A stretch of DNA of 64,000 nucleotides. It comes from JBMNKL01 sp050952225. GTDB lineage: Bacteria; Bacillota; Clostridia; Acetivibrionales; DTU013. The DNA is taken from the NCBI GenBank assembly GCA_050952225.1, contig JBMNKL010000003.1, forward strand, positions 248,001-312,000. The letters run 5' to 3'. The notes under the pieces are model-generated. The model did not search any database. It saw nothing but the letters and a program-made list of their open reading frames with translations, and was not told the origin of the DNA. Of this stretch, positions 53,948 through 63,698 are shown in pieces. The first letter of the stretch is position 1; each line of letters opens with the position of its first letter. A program made the translations under genes and the position numbers.

Positions 53948-56359
53948 ATGTTTCTGAGACTTGGAATTGTTTTAATTTTATTCTTATTCTTTTCTGTTAT
54001 TATCTTGCGTGCAGAAACAGTTGCCTGCTTTTCGGGAAACAATGGCTTGTATCCTGCAACGGAAAGTACCGCTGACAAGGCAGGTATTTTCTCATATATC
54101 GTTATAGGAGCTTTCATAATTTTTATAACAGCAATGTTATTTTACATAATTCGTCTCAGGAAAAAGCTTTCAAGCGAGCTGATAATTTCAAAGAGCATAA
54201 GCGAAAATGCAAAGGCAATGATTATTATTTGTGATTCGGATGGGAAGGTTGTTTTGTTCAATAAATTTGCCCGGGAAATGACAGGTCATGGACCTGAAGA
54301 TGTCAAAGGAAGAAAAATTAATGAAATCCCGTTTTTTAGCAATGATTCAGGGATAGGAAAACAGATATATGAATGCACAAAAAACGGCAATAATATGCAA
54401 AACCTGGAGGTGCGCCATACTGCCGGCAAAAATGGAAAGGACATATATGTACTTTGGAATATAGACGTTGTTAAAGACCCGAAGAGCAAAAAAATAAATG
54501 TTATAGCTATGGGTGTCGACATTACCGACAGGAAAAATACGGAATCTAAATTAATTGAGAGTTATCATGAACTTGAGTCGATGCATAAGGAACTGTTGGC
54601 AAAAGAAATCGAACTGAAAATGCAGTACGATGATCTTAATATCAGGGATAATGAGTTGAGACGCAGCGAAGAGAGATACAAGCTGGCCGTGGAAGGAGTC
54701 AATGACGGGATATGGGATTGGGACGGCAAGGACGGGAAGCTGTTTATGTCAAAGCGCGGAAGAATGATCATGGGTTTCGATCCGGAACAGGAATACGTGA
54801 CAATGGAGGAATGGTTCGGAGTTATCACGGATGAGGACGTGGACAGGTTTGCAAGAAGTTTAAGTAAATATATTACAGGTCCGCAGAAAAAGCACTTTCA
54901 AATTGAATACAGGATAAAAACGAAAGACGGCGGTATAAAGTGGATAAGGACAAGGGGCATGGCAATATGGGATGAAAACGATATACCCGTAAGAGTTGCC
55001 GGGTCTATTACGGATATAACGGAGCAGCGTCTTGCTGATGAAAAGATACACCAGCTGGCATTTTACGATTCTCTGACAGGACTGCCGAACAGGACGCTGC
55101 TGATGGACAGGTTCAATGTAGCCACGGCAGCCGCGCGGCGGAAGGGCTTGATGGTAGCCGTATTTTTCCTTGATCTGGACAACTTTAAAACTATAAATGA
55201 TTCCATGGGACACTCTTCAGGTGATAAACTGCTTATGAAAGTGGCCGAGGAACTCAGGCTTAAATTAAGGAGAAGCGATACAATAGCCCGTCTCGGCGGC
55301 GACGAGTTTATAATACTGCAGACTTATGTCAGGGATTTGAAAGAGGTATACCGCTTTGCGTCAAGGCTCCTCGAAACTTTCAAACGTCAATGGACTTTGA
55401 ATGAACGCGAATTTTATGTGACGGCAAGCATCGGGATATCCATATATCCCGATGACGGGACGGATCTGCAGGAACTGATGAAGAATGCCGATGCGGCAAT
55501 GTACCACGCAAAAGCGACGGGCAAAAACAATTTCAAGGTATATACACAGGAATTGAATTTACATATAATGAGGCGGATGGAGATTGAAAACCAGCTGAGA
55601 AAGGCGGCGGAAAGGAATGAATTTGTATTGCACTACCAGCCCCAGATAGAGCTAAAGACGGGAAAGGTAGTAAGCGTTGAGGCTTTGCTCAGGTGGTCGA
55701 ATCCAATAATAGGATGGATATTGCCTGACTCTTTTATTCATGTCGCCGAGGAAATAGGCTTGATAAACAATATAGGAGAATGGGTTCTCCGGACGGCATG
55801 CAAGCAGCTGGCAGACTGGCGTTCAAAAGGATTTGATGACTTAAGGGTATCCATAAATCTTTCGGTAAGGCAGTTTCAGCAGCCGAACCTGGTAAAACTG
55901 GTTACGGAAATTGCTGAAGAAACGGGAATAAGACCCGAATGGCTGGAGTTGGAAGTTACTGAAAGCCTTGCGATGCAAAACCTTGAGCATACCATATCCG
56001 TGCTGGAAAAGTTTAAAGAAATGGGTATTGGCATTTCTCTTGATGATTTCGGAAAAGGCTATTCATCATTGAACTATTTAAAAATAATGCCTATCAACAA
56101 TCTGAAGATTGATAAAACCTTTATCCACGGCATCGCAAGTAATTCAAAACAGGCGAAAATCGCAAAATCACTGATTTCGCTGGCTCACAACATGAACCTT
56201 ACCGTTACGGCGGAAGGCGTTGAAAACACTGCCCAGCTTGATTTCCTTATAAGAGAGGGATGCGACATTGCGCAGGGGTACCTGTTCAGCAAGCCAAAAC
56301 CGGCTGATGAACTGGACTTAAATACATACGAAGCTTTCCTGCCGGGGAGGAACAAGTGA
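53948..56359 (+). CDS. Membrane PAS-PAS-GGDEF-EAL protein (c-di-GMP turnover)
   Basis: 803 residues from ATG 53948 (TTAGGGGG upstream; GTG 53918 is too early). A signal/anchor (LGIVLILFLFFSVIILRAE) and second helix (IFSYIVIGAFIIFITAMLFY) are followed by two PAS domains (about 75-205 and 235-360). GGDEF is at residues 450-454 with an RxxD inhibitory site (RRSD) five residues before. An EAL domain starts near 578 (VEALLRW) with LEVTES, DDFGKGYSSLNYL, KIDKTFI, AEGVEN and AQGYLFSKP. Both active sites look intact, so it may make and break c-di-GMP. Confidence 0.93.
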   Translation: MFLRLGIVLILFLFFSVIILRAETVACFSGNNGLYPATESTADKAGIFSYIVIGAFIIFITAMLFYIIRLRKKLSSELIISKSISENAKAMIIICDSDGKVVLFNKFAREMTGHGPEDVKGRKINEIPFFSNDSGIGKQIYECTKNGNNMQNLEVRHTAGKNGKDIYVLWNIDVVKDPKSKKINVIAMGVDITDRKNTESKLIESYHELESMHKELLAKEIELKMQYDDLNIRDNELRRSEERYKLAVEGVNDGIWDWDGKDGKLFMSKRGRMIMGFDPEQEYVTMEEWFGVITDEDVDRFARSLSKYITGPQKKHFQIEYRIKTKDGGIKWIRTRGMAIWDENDIPVRVAGSITDITEQRLADEKIHQLAFYDSLTGLPNRTLLMDRFNVATAAARRKGLMVAVFFLDLDNFKTINDSMGHSSGDKLLMKVAEELRLKLRRSDTIARLGGDEFIILQTYVRDLKEVYRFASRLLETFKRQWTLNEREFYVTASIGISIYPDDGTDLQELMKNADAAMYHAKATGKNNFKVYTQELNLHIMRRMEIENQLRKAAERNEFVLHYQPQIELKTGKVVSVEALLRWSNPIIGWILPDSFIHVAEEIGLINNIGEWVLRTACKQLADWRSKGFDDLRVSINLSVRQFQQPNLVKLVTEIAEETGIRPEWLELEVTESLAMQNLEHTISVLEKFKEMGIGISLDDFGKGYSSLNYLKIMPINNLKIDKTFIHGIASNSKQAKIAKSLISLAHNMNLTVTAEGVENTAQLDFLIREGCDIAQGYLFSKPKPADELDLNTYEAFLPGRNK

Positions 56360-56386
56360 ATAGCGGCATGTCCGGCAGCCGCGGTG

Positions 56387-56623
56387 TCAGTATTTGCTGT
56401 CGACAAACCACTTGTCGTCTTCCAACCATAGATAGGTTTCCTTTCCGTTTATCCTGCACCTGTATCTTATTCCATGGCCACCGGCTTTAAGGGACGCGGC
56501 GCGCCTTATATCAGTAACTTTGTCGATACCGAAGCTTCTTCCGTCCTTCCATTTGATGCTCAGGGGGATTTTATTGCCGTCCTCGGTAAATTTGACGATG
56601 ACTTCAACATAAACTTTAGCCAT
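56387..56623 (-). CDS. Conserved hypothetical protein next to dinB
   Basis: A 78-residue soluble protein starting MAKVYVEVIVKFTEDGNKIP, from ATG 56623 preceded by GAGGTGG. It has alternating strands and a SLKAGGHGIRYRCRINGKET centre, with a Trp/Tyr-rich end (YLWLEDDKWFVDSKY). I do not recognise the family. It lies 14 bases after dinB on the same strand, so it is likely co-transcribed with it under LexA and may be part of the SOS response. Confidence 0.78.
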   Translation of the reverse strand: MAKVYVEVIVKFTEDGNKIPLSIKWKDGRSFGIDKVTDIRRAASLKAGGHGIRYRCRINGKETYLWLEDDKWFVDSKY

Positions 56624-56637
56624 GTTTTCCACCTCGA

Positions 56638-57876
56638 TTATTTAAAAAAGGACACGGGATGAATTATATTTTCTTCAGCCGGGTTTGCGTTTAGCTCGCT
56701 GCTTTTTAAAAGCAGGGCGCGCTGTACCGAGTAATGCCCGAAACGCGCGCGAATTCCGTCCACACAGCGTTCAAGCCGTTCCCTCCGGAGCAGTTTTTGA
56801 TTGTCAAAGAAGGACAATTGACCCAGGCGGTCCGCCGGTATGACGCTGCTTACCCTGATGCCAAGCGTTCTTATAGTTTTGGACCAGTCCCATGATTTTG
56901 CGAATATTTCAAGCGCCTTTTCCGCGATTACCGATGAGGTATGGGTATAATGCGAAAGCTGTCCCTGGCGTTCTATAGATGAAAGGTCGTTTGCGCGGAT
57001 GTACACCTTGACGGTTTTTCCCTTGAGACGATGTCTCCGCAGCCTTTCCGCCACGCTGTCCGCGAGAACATAGGTAAGAATTTTAACGTCTTCATCGGTG
57101 CATAAATCGCGGGGAGTGGTAAGCGAATTGCCGACACCCTTGATGCAAGGCTGAAAATCAAGCCTCGTCACGGGTGATTCGTCGTACCCGTTGGCAAAGA
57201 CCCAGAGAATCCTTCCCCACTGCCCGAAATGCCCTTCGAGAAATTTCGGGGGAGCGTTGGCCAGATCGCCTATCGTATATATCCCGATATCCATAAGCTT
57301 TCTGCGGGTAGCGGGACCCACGTAGATCATATTGCCCACCGGAAGGCTCCACGCCGTTTCCTTGTAGTTTTCCACACTTATCACCGTGGTGGCATCCGGC
57401 TTCTTTAAATCGGAGGCGAGTTTTGCAAATACCTTGTTGAAGCTGACGCCGACTGAGACGGTAAGACCAAGTTCATATTTAATGCGTTCACGCAGTTCAT
57501 CCGCTATTTGTTTTCCTGAACCGAACAATTTGACGCTTTCCGTTACGTCAAGCCAATTTTCGTCTATACCGAAGGCCTCTACCAGGTTGGTATAGTTTTC
57601 ATAAATTTTTCGGGCCATTATCGAAAACTTTAAGTACTGCATATAGTTGGGCCTTACCACCACGAGCCCCGGGCACTTGGACATCGCTTCCCGGACGGTC
57701 TCTCCCGACGATACTCCAAATTCCTTTGCAATATTGTTCCTGGCAAGCACGATGCCATGCCTGGTCGACTGCGAGCCGCATACGGCCACGGGACGGCCGC
57801 GTAATTCCGGGTTGTAAAGGCATTCAACGCTGGCGTAAAAGTTGTTGAGATCGCTGTGCAAGATAACCCTTTCCAT
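56638..57876 (-). CDS. dinB: DNA polymerase IV (Y family)
   Basis: Error-prone translesion polymerase. ATG 57876 has GAGGGTG about seven bases upstream; the frame is open to 57930. The palm motif HSDLNNFYASVE and catalytic GIDENWLDVTES (usual form SIDEAxLDxT) are present, plus the HhH region YVGPATRRKLMDIGIYTIGD and a C-terminal little finger. A possible clamp-binding motif QLSFF occurs near the end. Length is 412 residues. A LexA box upstream suggests SOS control. Confidence 0.95.
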   Translation of the reverse strand: MERVILHSDLNNFYASVECLYNPELRGRPVAVCGSQSTRHGIVLARNNIAKEFGVSSGETVREAMSKCPGLVVVRPNYMQYLKFSIMARKIYENYTNLVEAFGIDENWLDVTESVKLFGSGKQIADELRERIKYELGLTVSVGVSFNKVFAKLASDLKKPDATTVISVENYKETAWSLPVGNMIYVGPATRRKLMDIGIYTIGDLANAPPKFLEGHFGQWGRILWVFANGYDESPVTRLDFQPCIKGVGNSLTTPRDLCTDEDVKILTYVLADSVAERLRRHRLKGKTVKVYIRANDLSSIERQGQLSHYTHTSSVIAEKALEIFAKSWDWSKTIRTLGIRVSSVIPADRLGQLSFFDNQKLLRRERLERCVDGIRARFGHYSVQRALLLKSSELNANPAEENIIHPVSFFK

Positions 57877-57919
57877 ATACTTTTCACCCTCGTGTGTCCG
57901 TTTTTTGCCGCATAGAACC

Positions 57920-57950
57920 GATATGCGCATAAATAGTATATGCGCATATC
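57920..57950. promoter_or_regulatory. 11-bp perfect inverted repeat upstream of dinB
   Basis: GATATGCGCAT and ATGCGCATATC are exact reverse complements nine bases apart, directly inside the LexA box on the dinB side. It could be a second operator or a hairpin in the dinB leader. Confidence 0.5.
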
Positions 57951-57951
57951 C

Positions 57952-57965
57952 CGAACATATGTTCT
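57952..57965 (-). promoter_or_regulatory. LexA (SOS) box for dinB
   Basis: CGAACATATGTTCT fits the Gram-positive LexA/DinR pattern CGAACnnnnGTTCG except the last base, and lies about 75 bases before the dinB start. Confidence 0.8.
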
Positions 57966-58173
57966 GTATTTATTATAAATCCAACACCGGGGAATGTAAA
58001 GGGGGAGATTCATGGAAATAATGAACATGCCGCCATGAAACCAACGGATTTTTCTGTTTTGCTGCCTGCCACTAAGTCCGGCTTAAACGGAAGGGCCTAT
58101 AAATTCCAGTTAATATATTTGGTAAAAAATAATGGTTATATAGCATATTAAGATCGATAAAGAATAAAAAATA

Positions 58174-58199
58174 TTTACGTACGCAAATAAGTACGTTAA
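58174..58199. promoter_or_regulatory. Operator-like inverted repeat before an antitoxin remnant
   Basis: TTTACGTAC and GTACGTTAA form a nearly perfect inverted repeat with an eight-base gap, a layout usual for autoregulated toxin-antitoxin promoters. The stretch 57966-58173 shows nothing else. Confidence 0.4.
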
Positions 58200-58223
58200 T
58201 ATATACTCACGGAGGCGAGACTT

Positions 58224-58321
58224 ACGAAAGTTATCATATAACTAAAGCCAGGCAAGACTTGTACAACCTTGTGGATGAAACGATAAGAACGAGCCAGGCT
58301 TGGATATACTGTTTTAAGTAA
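58224..58321 (+). pseudogene. Phd/YefM-type antitoxin remnant
   Basis: GGAGGCGAG precedes ACG AAA GTT ATC, which looks like a damaged ATG start. One base on, the frame changes to TKARQDLYNLVDETIRTSQ, the N-terminal signature of Phd/YefM antitoxins, then stops at 58321. The later half of the family and the toxin gene are missing. The change of start codon plus frameshift and early stop mark real decay. The text after it, up to 58400, keeps only a short unplaced frame ending LYDGIVKVLKM. Confidence 0.6.
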
Positions 58322-58400
58322 CGAAACAGGAGAAAAGGATCCAAACGGAAATTTGTATGATGGGATAGTCAAAGTACTGAAGATGTGAACTCATTATGAA

Positions 58401-58443
58401 TAATAAAAACGGCCTGCTCCCGCAAGACAGGGGGCAGGCCGTT
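58401..58443 (-). terminator. Terminator of the xylanase gene
   Basis: On the reverse strand AACGGCCTGC pairs with GCAGGCCGTT and is followed by TTTTTATTA. It lies about 40 bases after the xylanase stop. Confidence 0.88.
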
Positions 58444-58480
58444 GTGCCGCCAGGTATCATTTGCCTGGTGTTGAAATCGT

Positions 58481-61400
58481 TTATTTTTCTATCAGGAAAT
58501 TAACCAGGCGTACGGCTATCGTTGCAATTTGTGCGCGCGTAAGCAAAGCATCCGGGTTCATCATGCTGTAATCCTTACCCACATGTGTTCCTACGAGTAT
58601 TCCATACTTGACCGCTACTGCAATTGAAAGCCTTTCTTCTTCACTTAAGCTGTCCAAATCGTTAAACGGCGCAATAAGCTCCGCTATTTCGTTTTCCTCA
58701 AGCGATACGTCAATATTTAACGACGCCAGTATTTCCTTTACCAGGACGGCGGTTGCGACCCGGGACGTATAGCTACTGTTGTCAAGTCCTGATGCAGCCT
58801 TGACGCCTCTTTCCGCCGCGGTTTGCAACACTTTTGCATAATCGGCGTTGTAGCCGACCGCACGCATGAGCATTGCGACTGTCTGCTGATTTGTAACAAA
58901 AGCATCCGGCCTGAACGTTTTATCACCATAGCCGAAGATAATGCCCATTTCGGAGGCGGTTTTCGCAGCTTCCGCAAACCATTGTTTTTCCGATACGTCG
59001 CCAAAATCTGTTTTTATGGCTACGGGAAACAATGTCTTTGATTCGTCGATTAAAGCATAAACCGTACCGTTTTCGTCAGTGTATGCCGGTACCGGCGTGA
59101 ACGAGCCGTCGCCGTTCGGCGATACAAGCGCGGTAAAATCGGTTCCCGCCGGTATGGGCACGCTTACGGGAGTAAGTCCCTTGTTTGCTTCCGGCGGAGC
59201 AGCTAACGTAATGGGCTGCGATACCTGTACAATGCCCGGGTTCTGTTTAAAAGCTTTTTCGGCGTTATCCAGGGCTTCTTTCGGGGTTCCTGTCACAACT
59301 CCCCTTACAGGTATGTTGCCGATATTCTTCGGGGAAACGTCTCCTGTTGGCGTGCTGCTTTTTATTTCAGAAGAGGAGCTGCTTCCCGTGCCTGACGTGC
59401 CCGGCTTCGTCGGCGTTACAACCGAACGCTTGGCCAGGACCAGTGTGCCCCACAGCTCAGTTGTGTTATAGCCGTTGGCGGTCAGGTCGCTCCAAACGGT
59501 AAGCAAGCGGGTTGAAGGGCCGCCGCTGACGTCGTTGATTTGCACGTCAAAGCTTACGGAAATGCCTTCTTTAGGCTCAATGACCCTAAACGGGATTTTC
59601 ATTTCGACAATATAGCCGTTATCGGTTTTAGCAGCATAGGAACTGAAACCATCGCCCATGTTGCTTGACCTGAATGATTCGCGACCCTCAAAACTTACGC
59701 GGTACTGCCCGTCACCATCAGTGTAAGCCGGATTGCGGTGGGCTGTTTCACTGAAAAAGATCTCGACAGAGTCCTGCTCCCAAGCGTTGGCGCTCGTAGC
59801 ATCAAGTATTGCGTCGGTGACTTCGGCACGGACGTAAAAGTAATTTTCATCCCAAAGGGTCTTTACTACGGCGGTAGCATCGGCATTAACCGCCTGGTTG
59901 GTCGGTTTCTTATCGACAGCGATGGGCGTGGCTTTCTGCCAAACCGGATCGTTGACACCGAGTTCAGGTGTGCCATAAAATGACTTGGCTTCAGGGATAT
60001 CCTGCGGGGGCCCGATTTCGCCGAGATATTTATCCGGATCCAAAACGGCTTTGAAAGCTTCCTTGGCGCGCAGATGCCTGTCAAACAACAGCGGGAACCT
60101 TTCGAACCGCCAACTGTCGCCGTCATTTGTGCCCCAGAAGGTTACGCGTTCGATGCGGCCATTGCCTTCGTTTGCAGGGCCTGCGGCGTGTCTCTTGAAT
60201 ATATCAAAAAGCTGGGCATACTTGACAGCCTGGCTTTTTGCAAGTTGCTCGGTAAAACCGTCGGAACCGGTGTTGTACGTGATATCAAGCTCGGTAATGC
60301 TGATTGAGACGCCGGGCAGGGTAGAGAAGAGTTTGATTGAATTTTCGACATTAGCCGGTATGGTGTTCTGGTTATAGTGGCCTTGCATGCCGATGCCTTC
60401 AATCAAGGGTTTGCCGTTTGGACGAGTATTTGCGTAACGCTCGTTGATATCTTTGACCATATTGTAAACGGACCTTGCCTTGTAGACGTTGTCCAGGTTG
60501 TAATCATTGTAGTAAAGCTTGCAGCCCCAGTTATTGTTATCTACTATCTCTGCCGCTTTCAGGAAGGCGAGTTCGATCCATTCCCAGCCCAAGGCAGTGT
60601 ACCAGCCCTGGTTGTCCCGCAGGTTCAGTTTCCAGTCGTCGTTATCGCGACCGTCCGCAAATGCCTCATTTACGACATCCATGCTGTAAAGATCGGCGCC
60701 GTATCGGTTCATAACTTCCTCAATGTGGGTGTCCAGGTTGGCTTTCGCTATTGCTGCTTTTGTTTCTTTGTCTTCTTCTCCCGCAGCCCACATCCACTGA
60801 GGTGTCTGTGAGTGCCAGGCAAGCGTGTGGCCGATCAGCGTGATGCCGGGAAGCTTGTCAAGCTGTTCGTCAAGCGTGTCAAAGGTAAACACATCCTTGA
60901 TATTCTGCACGCTCTCCGGCTTCATCTCGTTCTCGGGCGTGAAAGCGTTGAAGTGATATGTAATAATATCAAGCTTGTCGCCGGCCATCCGCGTGTTGCC
61001 GGAGGTAGTTCCGATGAGGAAATAATCCTTGTATACGTCTTTTAATGGAGGATAGTCCATGTAATCAGGGGTTGTGTCTCCTACATTAATTAATTGCTGC
61101 CTGATGCTGATGTTGTCAATATACCATACGTCAGGGTGATTCTTCCCTGTATTTACGACGAAACGGAAGTCGATGCTCGAAAGCGGCTGGTCCAGGCCAA
61201 CGGCCGGTGTTGTGACATTTACTTCTTTCCATTCGCCAATATTAATAGTACCAAAATCGGCAGGGAACTTTGAGACGCCGGTAGGGCCGGCGTAATCGTT
61301 GTTCAGGACAATGCCCGGGCCGGTCAGCGTATCTTTGCCCTCGTTTTCAGCAACGTCCGGGACAAATACAAAGTACGAAATAGTGTAAATGGCATTTTTG

Positions 61401-62197
61401 GCAAGCGGCTCGTCAAAGGTCAGCCGGATGGCATTGTTGTAACTGGTATAATCGCCGTCGGGGCCGGATATGTGGATGCCTTTCAGCGAGCAATTGTCAT
61501 CATCCTTGCCAAAATCATCAACCCAGGCAAGGTCAGCATGAGTTGTATTACCTGCGCTGAAGGACGAGCCCCACCGGTTGAAGTCGTCCTCGCTAAATGT
61601 GATGTAGATATCGTCAATAACTTTGCCGTCGGGTGGAGGCGTATCGCCTCCCGAATCATCCGGGGTCCGGGTGATAACGATGCTTTCGATGGTGAAGTCG
61701 TTGGTTGAACCTTCAGACTGGATACGGATCATTCCTTCCGCCTGCAGTTCGGCATAAGTGAACGTGCGCTCAATGAAATAATTCCCGTCCGGACCGACGT
61801 TATCATGGGAAGCAAAGGTTCTGTACGGATCTTTTGTCTGGGCCAGTTTCATCTTTACGCCCTGGTCGGTGCAGCCAGTGACTGTAATGGTGTACTTATA
61901 GCCGTCGGGCAGACTTGTCAGGTTTTTCAAGTCTACACAGTACCAGTCACTTTGACGTTCAGTGACACTAATGATTTTGATTCCGTCTTTTTCCTGAATG
62001 GTCAGCTTCGGGTCTCCGGCCTGCTGCAGCCATGTCGTACCGTTGAACGTGTCACCGTCATCTATTCCCTGGATATCATTGTCTTCCGACAGTGAATACA
62101 CGATGTCCGATTCCGCGCCGGCGCATTGCGGGGCTGCGGCCAGGAACGACATGATCATTACCATGCAAAGAAGCAGCGATAAAGCTTTTTTCTTCAT
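58481..62197 (-). CDS. Cell-surface multidomain endo-1,4-beta-xylanase (CBM22-CBM22-GH10-CBM9-SLH)
   Basis: Secreted xylan-degrading enzyme of 1238 residues held on the S-layer. Signal peptide is about 1-28. Two CBM22-like modules cover about 30-180 and 195-368. GH10 catalytic domain spans about 380-727 with acid/base E511 in VVNEAF and nucleophile E636 in ITELDI. A CBM9-like module spans about 735-925, then a Ser/Thr/Pro linker, a region of unknown fold (about 955-1063) and C-terminal SLH repeats (about 1065-1235, the middle one degenerate). AAAGGAGGG precedes ATG. The design matches XynA/XynX-type xylanases of thermophilic clostridia. The 374 bases upstream show no clear motif. Confidence 0.95.
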   Translation of the reverse strand: MKKKALSLLLCMVMIMSFLAAAPQCAGAESDIVYSLSEDNDIQGIDDGDTFNGTTWLQQAGDPKLTIQEKDGIKIISVTERQSDWYCVDLKNLTSLPDGYKYTITVTGCTDQGVKMKLAQTKDPYRTFASHDNVGPDGNYFIERTFTYAELQAEGMIRIQSEGSTNDFTIESIVITRTPDDSGGDTPPPDGKVIDDIYITFSEDDFNRWGSSFSAGNTTHADLAWVDDFGKDDDNCSLKGIHISGPDGDYTSYNNAIRLTFDEPLAKNAIYTISYFVFVPDVAENEGKDTLTGPGIVLNNDYAGPTGVSKFPADFGTINIGEWKEVNVTTPAVGLDQPLSSIDFRFVVNTGKNHPDVWYIDNISIRQQLINVGDTTPDYMDYPPLKDVYKDYFLIGTTSGNTRMAGDKLDIITYHFNAFTPENEMKPESVQNIKDVFTFDTLDEQLDKLPGITLIGHTLAWHSQTPQWMWAAGEEDKETKAAIAKANLDTHIEEVMNRYGADLYSMDVVNEAFADGRDNDDWKLNLRDNQGWYTALGWEWIELAFLKAAEIVDNNNWGCKLYYNDYNLDNVYKARSVYNMVKDINERYANTRPNGKPLIEGIGMQGHYNQNTIPANVENSIKLFSTLPGVSISITELDITYNTGSDGFTEQLAKSQAVKYAQLFDIFKRHAAGPANEGNGRIERVTFWGTNDGDSWRFERFPLLFDRHLRAKEAFKAVLDPDKYLGEIGPPQDIPEAKSFYGTPELGVNDPVWQKATPIAVDKKPTNQAVNADATAVVKTLWDENYFYVRAEVTDAILDATSANAWEQDSVEIFFSETAHRNPAYTDGDGQYRVSFEGRESFRSSNMGDGFSSYAAKTDNGYIVEMKIPFRVIEPKEGISVSFDVQINDVSGGPSTRLLTVWSDLTANGYNTTELWGTLVLAKRSVVTPTKPGTSGTGSSSSSEIKSSTPTGDVSPKNIGNIPVRGVVTGTPKEALDNAEKAFKQNPGIVQVSQPITLAAPPEANKGLTPVSVPIPAGTDFTALVSPNGDGSFTPVPAYTDENGTVYALIDESKTLFPVAIKTDFGDVSEKQWFAEAAKTASEMGIIFGYGDKTFRPDAFVTNQQTVAMLMRAVGYNADYAKVLQTAAERGVKAASGLDNSSYTSRVATAVLVKEILASLNIDVSLEENEIAELIAPFNDLDSLSEEERLSIAVAVKYGILVGTHVGKDYSMMNPDALLTRAQIATIAVRLVNFLIEK

Positions 62198-62571
62198 AAT
62201 GATGAATCCCTCCTTTATTAAATGTCTGTAATTTATATCTTTGCGTTCTGTAAAACGGTATGCTTGTCCATGATCCGAAAAGTCTTAGTAAATAGAAGCA
62301 GACCAAGTATTAAAAGTTAAAATGTAAAATACTTCTATAAATATACTTGCTATTGCCCAATTGAATTGCAATGTAAAAAACTTATTATGTATGTAAATAT
62401 TGGAGATATCAACCATATACGCCGTATGCAGGCGATATGGAACATGGGAAACACTCCAGGCAGGAATCTCATATTGAGAATCAAAGAAAAGCAAAGCAAA
62501 GCAGGATTGCATTCTGGCGTTCTATTGAAAAACATGATATACTAACTTATCTATAAAATAGAGGTGGCAAT

Positions 62572-63135
62572 ATGGGTTACGCCTTAATCATAATTGATAT
62601 GCAGGAAGACTTCTTTAAAAATCCCGTACTGAACCAAAAAAGACATCTGCTTGTCGGCGGGATCAATGCTTTAACAGCTATATGCAGGAATGCCGGGGTT
62701 CCAATCATATGGATCACCCAGGAATTTGAGCCGGACTTGCATGATGCTTTTATGATAATGAGAGAGAATAATATCTATAAGACCATTAGAGGAACGGAAG
62801 GGTGCCGGATTTTAAGTGAATTAAACAGAAATCCGAAGGATTTGCATGTTGTAAAAAAGCGGTATAGTGCTTTTTATAAAACAAATCTTGAAGAGACTCT
62901 TAATACACATGGTATAGATACTCTTGTGCTTGCCGGTATAAATACGCATGCGTGCGTAAGGATGACGGCAGTTGATGCATATCAAAGAGATTATAAGGTT
63001 ATTCTGGCAAAGGATTGCATCGCATCATATGACGATGATTTTCATAAAGAATCGCTGAGGTATTTGACAGGCTATATATCTGAAGCTTTAGATAATAAAG
63101 AAATCGAAAAAATAGTAGCAGGAAGCAAGTTCTAA
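62572..63135 (+). CDS. Isochorismatase-family cysteine hydrolase
   Basis: 187-residue hydrolase of the isochorismatase/nicotinamidase superfamily. The catalytic triad is visible: Asp in IIDMQEDFF, Lys in VVKKRYSAFY and Cys in NTHACVRMTAVDAYQRDY. A cis-peptide loop before the Cys (VLAGINTHACV) is typical. AGAGGTGGC precedes ATG. Substrate could be nicotinamide or another amide; the zinc-binding His set of true nicotinamidases is not obvious. Confidence 0.87.
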   Translation: MGYALIIIDMQEDFFKNPVLNQKRHLLVGGINALTAICRNAGVPIIWITQEFEPDLHDAFMIMRENNIYKTIRGTEGCRILSELNRNPKDLHVVKKRYSAFYKTNLEETLNTHGIDTLVLAGINTHACVRMTAVDAYQRDYKVILAKDCIASYDDDFHKESLRYLTGYISEALDNKEIEKIVAGSKF

Positions 63136-63331
63136 ACAGGGACACGGGTTGAAAATACTATTGACGCACGATGGGATATAAATTAGTTTTTATACCAAGT
63201 GTCTGGCTTAAGCAGAAAACCTATAAATTATAGTTAATATATTAGAAAATAATACCGATGATACTATAAACAAGTATTATTGCAAACAAGATTGGCATGT
63301 TATAATTTGGATGAAACCAGGGGTGTCATGT

Positions 63332-63679
63332 ATGAAAGTTGCCTTACCGATTGATACTAATGTGTATTTGAAAAAAATCATATTGGATCTAAAAAGCCGC
63401 AATAATGCCGGAGTAAAAGAATCAGAAAAAGGGGAGTCTGCACCTGCGCCGGCGAAAAATGGAGTTTATGTTTCTACAGGCATAATTGGCGAAAAATATT
63501 CCAACAGAACAAAGGCCGAAAATATAGAATTATTACGTGCAACATTATTAGAAATGGAAGCTAATGCAAAGAAAGTCGGTAAATCAACACATCGAATATT
63601 GAAGTTCTTTAATCTTATAACTAAACAAGAAGACGAGATGGTAGTAATCGATAGAAATACAATTGATATACAAATATAA
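63332..63679 (+). CDS. Hypothetical protein
   Basis: 115 residues from ATG 63332, preceded by GGGGTG eight bases upstream; an ATG at 63311 is upstream of that site. The sequence starts MKVALPIDTNVYLKKIILDL, has a low-complexity part (KGESAPAPAKNG) and ends KQEDEMVVIDRNTIDIQI. No membrane segment. I do not recognise the family. The codon use fits a real gene and it follows 196 bases without other features. Confidence 0.65.
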   Translation: MKVALPIDTNVYLKKIILDLKSRNNAGVKESEKGESAPAPAKNGVYVSTGIIGEKYSNRTKAENIELLRATLLEMEANAKKVGKSTHRILKFFNLITKQEDEMVVIDRNTIDIQI

Positions 63680-63698
63680 TTCTAGAAAGCAGCATTTA

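Noticed and set aside
57966..58480. A full toxin-antitoxin pair
   Set aside because: Only the first third of the antitoxin is readable and no toxin gene follows.
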